From assembly GCA_018292915.2 (NCBI GenBank), contig JACVVK020000139.1, positions 119,501 to 183,500 on the forward strand: a stretch of DNA of 64,000 bases, in the 5' to 3' direction. This document shows, piece after piece, positions 11,350 through 39,831 of this stretch. Source of the DNA: Batillaria attramentaria (Eukaryota > Mollusca > Gastropoda > Batillariidae). A program made the position numbers and the translations under genes. Within the stretch, counting starts at the first letter, position 1. Each line of letters starts with the position of its first letter. The notes under the pieces are model-generated. The model did no database searches, was not told the origin of the DNA, and saw nothing but the letters and a program-made list of their open reading frames with translations.

Positions 11350-11486
11350 AAAACCGTGTCCGACTTTACTTGCATAAATAGGATACATAGATAGGGCCTG
11401 CCTCTTGGGCAACTGACATACTTTGTATGTGTTGTGTACTTGTTGTCCGTGTGAGCCGCTTGGTCTGTAGTGTCATTCACAACACT

Positions 11487-11565
<79 letters not shown>
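11487..11565. repeat. (CA)n microsatellite
   Basis: Long uninterrupted dinucleotide run between the TIR element and CRYL1-like copy 2. From 11570 to 12446 I see no gene; a G run lies at 11763-11776. Confidence 0.95.
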
Positions 11566-11568
<3 letters not shown>

Positions 11569-12446
11569 CGTGCGCACGCAAGAAAACATGCAGCACTACC
11601 TTTCATACGCACTGCTCGCTGACATGCAAACCATGACAAAGTGGAGTCTGAAGTTTCTGTTCTTATTATTGAAAGAAAGGTAGAAAATACAGTGATGTAG
11701 ACAATATTTCCAAACTTTCCAAACTTCAGAAATGTGGAATCACGGGTAGGGGGACGGGAGAGGGGGGGGGGGGGGGCAGAACGAACTAATCAGGATCGAA
11801 TGGAGAAGGCAAATAGAAAACAACACAAAAATAAAATTTGAGACGAGACAATGTACAATACAAAGACAAAACTGGACAGACGAACAGACGGACTGACAAA
11901 CTAACAAACAAATACAAATCTGAAAAGAAGGAAATACCCAAGACAATTATCCCATACAAAACAACTGTTCCAAACACAACACAAAGCACTGTACCTTATT
12001 TCCTAAAAAGAGACTCAGTAACCATTAAAAAGAAACTGTATCACTAAAACAGTTCTTTTCAAAATAAAATACCAACCCAAATTTTTCGCTAAATCCAGCT
12101 GAAAACGTCACTTCATTGGACCTCATATATACCTTTCTCCCTCTTCAGCCTGCGCACGTGTGGGGTTACTTGGGGTCAGCTCGCTGTCACTCAAAAATTG
12201 CGGCACTGAGGGACTAGCAACAACACTAGCTACAGCACCGAAATTATGCGTGTAGGCATTTTGTTTCCCTGCCTCTCAGTATTCTTACGGCCGTACTTAA
12301 TTCTTTTGGCAACCAAAACGCGGCTTCTTTACAATAGTTACAGCCATGACTTCTAGCCTCTAGTATTTATCCAGCAATCAGAATGTATGCGTAGTTTTGC
12401 CCAGGAGTGCTTCATTTTGTAGAGATTTGATTTACCGCATGTACAG

Positions 12447-13840
12447 TCAAGAAGCGTTTGACGCGGCCTGTTTGTCTTCTTCGTCCAATCGGCGTTTGAG
12501 TTGCAGCAGCGCCGACATGCGTCTATCGCGCCAGCGGATTCGATCGGCAAGCCGGTCACGTGGTGTCCACTGCTCGAGCGCATGCGCCAAAATGGCGACT
12601 TTGGGACCTTGCATGAGTTCCGGGGCAGCGAAAGTTTTCACCACACCCTCCGCCATGGATCCATATTTATTCATGCAGTCTGCGAAGCCTGGAAATGAAA
12701 CAGGTATTGTACAAGCGTGATCACGTACGAACAAACACATACGATAAAGATAAGTTGACATCCACAAACAGACTTCCACAGACACACACTCACCCACTGC
12801 ACCAACACCAGGACAATAATGAACACTGACACCTCTATGATGTGGTATGACACGTCTTATGATGTGGATGATTACAGGGGCGACACCGCAGGTGCCGTAG
12901 TTCCCGGGCCTGGTTAACGCTGGGATATTTATGACAGGAAGCGTGGAATGCGGCCCTGTCCCGCAGTCCCAAACCACACGGACCACATCTTACCATCATC
13001 CTCATCTCCATCATCATGCATAATAAAAATAGCGCCAGCTTTCGAGCCCTACGTGGATTCCACCCATGACCAGGGAGGAACACCACAGGATCTGGCAAAG
13101 AGTGTGGGGCAGGGAAAAAAAGAAAGAAAAAGAAGATAATAATAAAGAAATTAAAAAAAAAAAACCCACTGACACGCAGCTCTACACTAAAGAATAGCTT
13201 GATTTCAATTGTCCATCCCTCGTTCATTATCCAGCTAAAACGTGTACACCTACACCAAACCCTGTATAATTACAACCGAAAAGGATCAGTTAGGAAAGAG
13301 TGTATGGTATAAAGTGACTGATAGCGGAACTATAAATTAATGCCAGCACTGTTGTACGTAACATTTGCGAGATCACGTTGTTGCGCTTCTTTTAGACGAC
13401 ATACGCAAAAGTGTAGAGCATAGCTGACCGGTAGTGACGTAACATTCATGGTGTAAACGTCATTTGACGTGGCGTCCTCTTCTGGCCTTATAATGATGCC
13501 TTCTAGTTTTGATGGAAGATGTTAGAGAGGAAAGTACGATGCCGCCAAGAAGTAGCAATTATAATGGAGAATATCTACACCACCACCACCACCAACAATA
13601 ACAACAATAACAACAACAACAACACTCACCATCAGCGTTGAGATGCTCAGCTTCAAAAGGTCCCATGAACGCGTACCATCCCCCCAGCCCCTCGTGCATA
13701 GCAGTCTCCAGGCTGAGGACGTCCACATAGTCCTCCTGCATCATCAACATCGTCATCATTACCGTCGTCGTCGTCGTCATCATCATCATCATCATCATCA
13801 TCATCACCGGCATTTGGAGGGCGCATTTCTTTAGACTAAA

Positions 13841-13908
<68 letters not shown>

Positions 13909-16781
13909 CTTTGTGCCGTGTTGACCGTTTGTCTCTTGTATGGGTGTTGGTGGGTGGGGGTGGGGGTGGGGGTTGGGGGAATAAATGCATGTAATACATG
14001 TACATGTGCGATGAATGTATTATTGAAAGATGTTTGTGTATAAATGTAGACGTTGGTCGTATCAATATATGTGTGTTTGTTCGATATGTATTGTAAAAAA
14101 AAATCCCAGAATAATTTTTAAAAAGCTCAATGCGCGTCATACCCAAAAGAGATCAGTATACAATAAGGACAAGTGTTAACAGCTCCGATTGCTGTAAACT
14201 GGTTACATGTCCCATCACATACAATGCACACACGTACTAGAACAGGTAGCGCTTTCAAACTTACTTATACATCCCCCAAATGTGTCTGCACTCACTGTAA
14301 TGAGATGCCAAGCTACGTTTTGGATCGCATCCTGAATCCTGGTCTCTCCTCCCCTCCATTGGTTGTAGTTAATTTAGGACAAGGCAAGACTTGTCCAATG
14401 ACACACAATGCACGCATCCACTAGACTATGAAGCGGTCTCGGATTTACTGATACTTGCCCTAAAATGTGTCTTTTTAATCAATACTCACTGTTATGAGAT
14501 ACCAAGCTACGTTTTGGATGGCAGCCTGAATCCTGGCCTGAACAAACCCGTCTATTTCTTTCTTCAGTACAATGGGCACTTGTCCTATGCCCGCCACCAG
14601 TACTCGTGCCCATTCTATGGCAGATTCTTGTGTCCAGGGCGCAGGCACTAACTCCACCATGGGGTTCAGGAACGGAGGGTTGGCCTGTGAACACATAGAC
14701 ACGTTAATCTTGTCAACCTGTTTCTGTGAGTATTGAGAGATGCGGTTGCTATACTTTTTTTTTCTAAACCAATTTGATTGATTTTGTTTCTCTATTCGGG
14801 AGAAAATGCTGTTTATTTCATCTGTTCGTGTACAACATTGAAATATTCAAACAGTTGAATACGGCATTCTCATAAATAATAATGACCACTGTACTCGGTG
14901 TATGGAACCTTTATAAGTCGCATGCTGAATCATCAAATGCAGTACATAACGACATTTTTGTGTAACGTCTGTCATAGTCTGGAGGACCCTTTTCGGAGAG
15001 GATGGCCATGAACTACAGGCCTTCATTTTACAGAAGCACCCGCACCATTCCCGCGTAACAGACGACTCCACTCGGCACGTCCCGAGGCCAAACCCCATGC
15101 CCCTTTTACTCTGCCGTGTATTGGCAAAACACAGTACGTCCAAGGTGTGGGTGGGTGGGTGTTTGGGAGTTTAACGTCCTTTTCCACCACGTAGGGGTGA
15201 TATCAAAGACGGGGCAACGAGAAAAAGGCCAGCACAAATATTTGGCCCCAGCCGGGATTCGAACTCATGACCCAAGCATTGAGAGTCCAACGCTCTTCGG
15301 CTATACGTCCAAGGCGTCATTTTATGAACAAACGAGTGATTTCAAGATGATACGTAATCACGGTAATTAAGTATTTTCCCGCAAATGGCGTCAATGGAGT
15401 TACAGCTTTCTTTCCACGTTTCTTTCAAATCGAATTACACGTGCGTCCCTCTCTGTAGTGTCTGGCGAGAAAGTTTGCCATACCATGCCACGCGATCGGC
15501 TGAATTCTGGGGGCTCGATTGACAGGAGTGGAGTCGTCTATTCCGCAAAAAATGATGCAATGACATTCTTCTTGTGAGCGCCAGTGGGGCGCGTGCCTCT
15601 CTGATGCATGAAATCCGGCCAGTGTCAGAACTACATCCGGTCAGTGTCAAAACTACATCCGGTTAGTGTCAGAACTACATCCGGTCAGTGTCAGAACTAC
15701 ATCCGGTCAGTGTTAGAACTACATCCGGCCAGTGTCAAAACTACATCCGGTCAGTGTCAGAAGTACATCCGGTCAGTGTCAAAACGACATCTTCACTCAG
15801 AGCTTCTCTCAGTCCTACAACTTGTGACCATCTGACGAGGGCGTCATCACTGGGCCTTCTTGGACTGACATGTCCTTTATGAAAGTGGCCCAGAAGTGGG
15901 CCAGCAAATGCGACGGGAAACTGTTTGCACACTAGTAGCTGGGTAATTTTTCTTACTTGGTCGCCTTCACCCATGCCACACAAAACTGCTGACACCGCAC
16001 TGTCAGTTGTCAGGGGACCGTCGGGGGTTCTTTCCAGGTACTCCGGCTTCCTCCCCCTCTGCTTTGGAAATGTTCATCTCGCAAAATTCCAAAATACATG
16101 CAAGTCTAAAGTGCCGAAACTTAAATATCTGAGCTGGCCCTTCGCAACACGTGGCTGTAATGTGCTCATGTGCAGTGTGTGAGAGAATGCGTGTGATGCA
16201 CATGACCGAGCGTGCTGGATTTAACTTACAGGGTGAGCCACCATGAATCGCTCTCTGTGCTTGAGATGGTCCGACAGTAGCGACGGTACAATCGCGCTGG
16301 TGGAGCTTGCCAGAACTACGTCACGTGACTCGATGATGTCATCGATTTCTTTCCAAACAGATCGCTTCAGCTCCTTGTCTTCTGGTACACACTCCTGAGT
16401 GTAGAAAAAATGTTTTCAAAAGAACTTTGTCATTAAATAGAGCTGACATGATTAGTTCGAGTGGCTTACCGCTCAAGATCTTCGAACCGATCTTCCTTTA
16501 AACCCCGCGTATTCAGAATCTTACCTCTAGTCGCATACATTTTCTGCGACATTTCTTTTCCTGGTAGGGTGACTACTACGTTATATACCCCCCCCTCCCC
16601 CACTCTCCCCCCCCCCCAACCTCGTCCACTGTGGCTTGTAGCCAATGTAGGGCAGGGCAGTCTTGTCCAATGGCCTACAAAGCACACATCTCCGAGATCT
16701 AGGGAACGCTTTCAACTTTACTTACTTCCCCTGCTTTCAAATTGACCTGATTGAGCGCATGTATTCGGCTTTAGCGACGCC

Positions 16782-16847
<66 letters not shown>

Positions 16848-17500
16848 AGCTGAAGCTTCAAGAAAATGAGTTTTGCTAAACAGCTACCTGCACATAGCTG
16901 GCGCCCTTTACGCAATCCTCGAGGGTTGTTGCCATGGTGATGTGGGAGATTATCTGGGTCAAAGTCAAGGAACCTCTCTGCAGCCCCGCCTCAAACAGGT
17001 CCGACAACTGTTTCTCAATGTCACGTAGGGCGCGCTGCAGGTACTCGGTGCTGACGTCATACAGTTTGACGTCATGTCCGGAGCTCGCGAAGAGCATGGC
17101 AAAACTTTTGCCAACCAGTCCGCTGTAGAAATCGTAAACATTATGACGTCAAGGAAACTTTGCTGGCGTAATATGGTGTTCGTAAATTTAATTTGTTCAG
17201 CGTGGTGGTTGATGCATGGAAGCACCTACCAGAATCAGTAATTCAATTTAATATGTATATTGTCTGAAGCAGGGAGCCGGGATAGCCGAATGGTAGAGCG
17301 TTGGACTTTCAATGCTAGGGTCGCGAGTTCGAATCCCGGTTCAGCCACATATTTGTGCTGGCCTTTTTCTCGTTGCCCCGTCTTTGATATCACCGGTATG
17401 TGGTGGAAAATGACGCTAAACACCCACCCACCTTGTGTAAATTGCCTTGGGCTGTGTATAAAATAAGCGTAAACCATAAACAATGAAAGCACACGCGCAT

Positions 17501-17552
<52 letters not shown>

Positions 17553-17759
17553 AGCCCAGTCTTTACATTAGATATCATGACTTGTACATATACATGATGC
17601 AGGTATATGCATTTTAACCGGCAAACTGAGCAGTTACAAATGTGAAAATAAACTTTATTTGGAGAACGTCATACATGAACGGGTTCAGATCTTGCGAATG
17701 TACCTGCCCACAATGGCAATCTTTGCTTTCCGTCCGCTCTCATTCTCGCTAGTCGCCAT
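12447..17759 (-). CDS. CRYL1-like: Lambda-crystallin/L-gulonate 3-dehydrogenase (CRYL1-like), intact copy
   Basis: Six minus-strand exons: 17704-17759, 16888-17122, 16230-16394, 14490-14684, 13630-13735, 12447-12688; lengths 56, 235, 165, 195, 106 and 242 nt give 332 aa. The start is the ATG at 17757-17759 (MATSENESGRKAKIAIVG). Domains: Rossmann NAD-binding fold with GSGLVGKS at about 19-26, the acidic end of strand 2 as KLYD, ASSTSTIVPS, the catalytic-type His in MVAHP followed by ANPPFLNPMVELVPAPWT, then the helical C-terminal domain from DGFVQARIQAAIQNVAW to a charged tail (RRLDEEDKQAASNAS). Family role: cytosolic NAD-dependent L-gulonate 3-dehydrogenase of the uronate cycle; 3-hydroxyacyl-CoA dehydrogenase relatives are the alternative. 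It is a tandem duplicate of the gene at 4854-9737, same strand. No AATAAA was seen just past the stop; ATAAAT lies near 12365. Confidence 0.9.
13575..13624. repeat. (ACC)n/(AAC)n tract beside exon 5 donor
   Basis: Trinucleotide run in intron 5 of CRYL1-like copy 2, ending about 5 nt from the donor, in the same place as the (CAG)n(CAA)n run in copy 1. A (CAT)n run at 13770-13806 and (GT)n at 13842-13906 lie on the other side of exon 5. Confidence 0.9.
14195..14346 (-). pseudogene. Duplicated 3' end of CRYL1 exon 4 plus intron
   Basis: Near 14290-14346 the sequence repeats the last ~50 bases and donor of exon 4 (actcactgtaatgagatgcc, ttttggatcgcatcctgaat), and 14195-14290 resembles 14385-14480. 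This is a ~190-bp partial tandem duplication within intron 4; no acceptor accompanies it. Confidence 0.7.
15045..15530. repeat. Dispersed repeat, copy 1, interrupted by a SINE
   Basis: Shares with 24640-25090 the blocks gactccactcgg / ccgtgtattggcaaaacacagtacg, tttctttccacgtttc and gtagtgtctggcgagaaagttt. A family 1 SINE interrupts it at 15146-15303. Confidence 0.7.
15146..15303 (-). repeat. SINE family 1 with target-site duplication
   Basis: Reverse copy with caccc tail first; the tRNA-like head is cut short. It is flanked by an 11-bp direct repeat tacgtccaagg (15135-15145 and 15304-15314), direct evidence of retroposition. Confidence 0.9.
15611..15792. repeat. 22-bp minisatellite, ~8 copies
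   Basis: Unit aactacatccggtcagtgtcag with a few substitutions. The spurious open frames across it (VSELHP...) are artefacts. It lies in intron 3 of CRYL1-like copy 2. Confidence 0.9.
16010..16215 (+). repeat. SINE family 2 fragment next to a splice donor
   Basis: Matches the cgtcgggggttctttccaggtactccggcttcctcccc core of the family seen inverted at 44395-44760 and 54250-54615. Its end lies about 10-20 nt from the exon 3 donor (16224-16229) of CRYL1-like copy 2. Confidence 0.6.
16787..16846. repeat. (GT)n microsatellite
   Basis: Uninterrupted dinucleotide run about 40 nt beyond the exon 2 donor of CRYL1-like copy 2. Confidence 0.95.
17271..17432 (+). repeat. SINE family 1
   Basis: Head gggagccgggatagccgaat, B box gagttcgaatccc, body and caccc tail. 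It lies in intron 1 of CRYL1-like copy 2; (CA)n follows at 17502-17550. Confidence 0.9.
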
Positions 17760-18200
17760 GGCTGTCTCTCTGTATGGAAGGACGGCGTATCAACATAGAT
17801 ATCAGTCAAGGTGAAAATCAGCGCAGAAAATGTGTCCGACTTCCTAGGCTAAAGTAGGATGACGCAGAAGAAGTCTGCCTTTTGTACTGCTGGCAGACTT
17901 CAAAAAGTAGTTTCATTTCGTCCAGTCTTGTAAACTTGAAAATTGACTTTAAGGCAGGTCTAGTCGTACCGCAACTTTAATGTGCCAAATAATCTTCATG
18001 GCCTTTCAGCGAGTGTTGAAAATACGGGGCTGAAAATATGAGGTAGTAGACAATTTAAGCTGGTCAGCTTTCCAGGCATACTACTTTCACAAGACGAGCG
18101 TATAATTTGCGTACGGTGACTGTGGTGTGTGTGTTATCCGTATGACCTAGTTGATCTGTTCATATGCGATATCAACTTGATCATGTACAATTTAAACGCG

Positions 18201-18249
<49 letters not shown>

Positions 18250-18376
18250 CACGGCTCAAAACATCTTTATTTCACGGAGTTTCCATATTACAGACTTTGG
18301 GGTAAGTAAAATTCAGAACATTTTTGCCGCAAACTAGTGCTGCTTACAGCATATGTTCATATGTTCGGCTGTCAAT

Positions 18377-18435
<59 letters not shown>

Positions 18436-18477
18436 AATGACAATGACAATGACAAATGTTTTATTTGGCTTTTCGGC

Positions 18478-18511
<34 letters not shown>

Positions 18512-18743
18512 TGTCTAAATTCAGTCATGTTTGTGTAGGTTCTTATATTTTCATGTTTTTAAAAAGATAGATCATCACCACCAAAACAGTAGTCCAAGAA
18601 AAAACAGAAAAAAAGTTCCATTCATTATGCTGATTACATGGATACTTCATCTATATAAATGCACCACTATTTATTTCCACCAAGTTCACATCGTCTTTCC
18701 TCTCCAGTAGCTTACAGCTGAGACTGCACGGCGCGTGATCTTT
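17760..18743. other. Intergenic between CRYL1-like copy 2 and the eight-Cys gene
   Basis: Contains (CA)n at 18201-18247, (GA)n at 18380-18430 and 18481-18509. The CRYL1 promoter should lie just above 17760 but no clear TATA was recognised. Confidence 0.5.
18670..18675 (-). other. Poly(A) signal of the eight-Cys gene
   Basis: AATAAA on the minus strand about 70 nt past the stop codon at 18744. Confidence 0.6.
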
Positions 18744-35171
<16,428 letters not shown>

Positions 35172-35284
35172 TCTTGCACTGTTATTACGTCCCCTTGTTC
35201 CCTTGTTGCAGTAACGTCCCTTGTGTCTGGTGTTCTTGAAATATCTTCTGCTCCGTTTTTTTTTTGTTTTTTTTTTGTCTGTAA

Positions 35285-35500
35285 AGATAGAAAGTAAGCC
35301 TTACTACTACTGCTACTACTACTACTACTACTACTACTACTTTAATAATGCGTTTTAATAATGCCAAGTTGTTTCACCCAAAGTGCCGCGAACTGAATTC
35401 AATACACACGCTGACGTGAATCACGCGTATTCACTCACTCACACATCGGATATTAACACATTACAATCACGTGGCGTGAAGGGCCAGGCCAGTATAGGTA
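35285..35500. repeat. SINE family 2 fragment with (CTA)n
   Basis: (CTA)n followed by gccgcgaactgaattcaatac, cacgctgacgtgaa and acacattacaatcacgtgg, the non-tRNA end of the family that is complete at 44395-44760. Confidence 0.65.
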
Positions 35501-37125
<1,625 letters not shown>

Positions 37126-37127
<2 letters not shown>

Positions 37128-37599
37128 GTTTATAGTGTAGAACTGGTAATTCTGTAGTTCATAGTGTAGAACTGGTAATTCTGTAGTTCATAGTGTAGAA
37201 TTGGTAATTCTGTAGTTCATAGTGTAGAACTGGTAATTCTGTAGTTCATAGTGTAGAATTGGTAATTCTGTAGTTCATAGTGTAGAATTGGTAATTCTGT
37301 AGTTCATAGTGTAGAATTGGTAATTCTGTAGTTCATAGTGTAGAACTGGTAATTCTGTAGTTCATAGTGTAGAACTGGTAATTCTGTAGTTCATAGTGTA
37401 GAATTGATAATTCTGTAGTTCATAGTGTAGAATTGGTAATTCTGTAGTTCATAGTGTAGAATTGGTAATTCTGTAGTTCATAGTGTAGAACTGGTAATTC
37501 TGTAGTTCATAGTGTAGAACTGGTAATTCTGTAGTTCATAGTGTAGAACTGGTAATTCTGTAGTTCATAGTGTAGAACTGGTAATTCTGTAGTTCATAA
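37126..37599. repeat. 29-bp minisatellite, 16 units
   Basis: Unit tagttcatagtgtagaac followed by tggtaattctg, directly abutting the (CA)n tract. Units differ mainly by one C/T position; in order they read C C T C T T T C C T T T C C C C, with one unit (10th) having an extra G-to-A change. Confidence 0.97.
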
Positions 37600-38063
37600 A
37601 AACCACGGAGTAAAATGCATTTTTGACATGAATTATTCCTTCTGTGAACTCTTCTGCTGAGCAGAACGAAAAAAAAAAAGGGGGGGGGGGAGGTACATTA
37701 AAACTGATTTTAAAGTTTCTACAGAGCGGAGCTGTGTGCTAATGCATAAATATACACACCACTACAATGGTTTCCATTCCGCTAATTGCGTCCTTCCTGT
37801 CTTGCTCGTCACAGCGTTGTCACTGTGAACAAAGCCAGCTTTATTGTCAAGTCTCAGGCCAGGAAGAGAAAGATTGATTGAGCCTGTGCTCTGTATGCAG
37901 CTAGCAGGCCCTGCTGCAAAAGCTTAGAGGTATTCTTCTGTCTGGATTTGTCGGTTCCAAAATAAAAGTTTTAACTCTGAAGAAAACGTCCGACTAAAAA
38001 ATATTAATAATAATAATAAAAATAAAGTAAAAAAATTCGTTGGATTCTCTTAACTCGCCGCTA

Positions 38064-38233
38064 GGGAGCCGGGGTGGCCGAATGGTAGAGCGTTGGACTT
38101 CTAATGCTCGGGTCGTGAGTTCCAATCCCAGCTGGGGCCAAATATTTGTGCTGGCTTTTTCATCGTTGCCCAGTCTTTTATATCACCCGTATGTGGTGGA
38201 AAAGGACGTTAAACCCCCAAACACCCACCCACC
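38064..38233 (+). repeat. SINE family 1, full length
   Basis: Complete copy, head gggagccggggtggccgaat to caccc tail. 37600-38063 holds no recognisable gene. Confidence 0.92.
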
Positions 38234-38708
38234 CTCTTAATTCGCTGAATTTTTTTTCTCTAGTGTAGGTACTAAACCGAGATATCACCCTCAGTCGGGA
38301 GCGACCTCCGCAATGTGCTGTACGGCAGAAAGCGCGTACTAGTTCGGTTTAGTCCCAAGGCTGTAATCGTCACAGTGAACTGTTTGTTTTCTCTGAACAA
38401 GTGGTCAGGTTAATTACACGCAAAGTACAAAATTAATCGTCTTATACAATTGTAACTGCTTGGTCGATAGGCGATTTTCTTCTGAAAATTTGAGTGTGCA
38501 AAAAAGTAAACAGGAATGTGTAAATTATGTGTAAATGGTGATTCGAAGTGCCTTGTTTTCCCCCATAGGTCGCGACTATAAGATAACATATTTCATTTTC
38601 TTCTTTTTTTCTTCTTTTTTTGTCAGTACTGCAACGACAGTTCAGTAGGTGTTATGCCCAACTACGAACTGGACCTTAATTTACAAATAATCAAGCCCCA
38701 TTGTCTGC

Positions 38709-38725
38709 CTCATGGAAATACCTCA

Positions 38726-38757
<32 letters not shown>

Positions 38758-38935
38758 TATTATTATTATTATAATTGTGTATTGTGTAGGCGCTTTACTC
38801 TTTTTTTGCATTAAAGAGTCGCAAACTGAATCCAGCGCGCACGCTCACGTGAACCAAACGCATTCTCTCACACACTGGACATGAACACATTACAGTCACG
38901 TGGTGCGAAGGATAAGCTCAGCAATTTGACTTTCG
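38709..38935. repeat. SINE family 2 fragment with (AAT)n(ATT)n
   Basis: A self-complementary (AAT)n(ATT)n run, then gtaggcgctttac, the gaactgaatcc-like and cacgctcacgtgaacc blocks and acacattacagtcacgtgg. Confidence 0.7.
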
Positions 38936-39064
38936 GATTTTAGAATTGCTCTTGTTTTAAAATTTTGTGGGCTGAACATAAAATATGCTTTCCTTTTCCT
39001 CGTTCACTCTTTATTCGTTTGTTTGATTGGTCGTGTGTTCGATTGTTGTATTGCTCGTTTGTTG

Positions 39065-39068
<4 letters not shown>

Positions 39069-39153
<85 letters not shown>
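39069..39153. repeat. (GT)n microsatellite
   Basis: Uninterrupted run upstream of gene A; runs in corresponding places precede genes C (48450-48514) and E (57941-58024). Confidence 0.95.
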
Positions 39154-39155
<2 letters not shown>

Positions 39156-39722
39156 GATACGCCGGTTAGAAAATATTGAGTCTGAAACGTTGTCTATGGT
39201 CGACGGATGCCGAGGCCCTACGTTCAAATCCGCTGGCAGGCAGGAGTGTGGCTAGGACCTTTCATTTAAAAAAAAAACAAAAACAAAAAAACAACGTGCA
39301 CATACCTACCATTCCTAGAGTGACTCGTTTTCGCATTTGTCTTGTCTTTCACTGTTCACAAGAACGTGTTCGACCCTTCAAAAGTTGAATATGCACGATA
39401 TCAATAGCGATAGAACCCTTTTCGATTAACTGAACTACTTTGGCCCTTTGTTGTCAGTAAATTGTGTGAGTAAGCGCACAAACAGGAAGCAGTATCAGGG
39501 TTATCTAGTGTGAACTTTGTCCCAAGCAAAAGTTGCTGCGCATTAAGCAGTGACATAAAAAAACAAGGGACGCCGCAAAAAAGAAAAAAAAAAGAAAAAA
39601 AAAAAGCGGGACCCATCTGATAGCTTACCAGTGGGAATTATCAACAAGCTTGAAACGACCGAGTAACCCAGTAGATAACACTCGTGATAGTGTGAAAAAC
39701 GAAGTGACAGAAACAAACAGCG

Positions 39723-39729
39723 TATAAAA
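39723..39729 (+). promoter_or_regulatory. TATA box of gene A
   Basis: TATAAAA in cgtataaaac, 103 nt before the ATG. The same sequence and spacing precede genes C and E, followed by the conserved cgaccgccatatccccaa block, so transcription probably starts near 39750. Confidence 0.65.
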
Positions 39730-39831
39730 CAAGCCTCACTCGACCGCCATATCCCCAAACTGTTCCACCCTACAAAACTGTCCTGAAGAAATCCCACTGT
39801 CATCTTCTGTAACTGAACAAAGATTGACGTC

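Noticed and set aside
37126..37599. Regular 29-bp repeats resembling a CRISPR array.
   Set aside because: The units abut with no spacers, and the genome is eukaryotic; it is a minisatellite. The same applies to 15611-15792.
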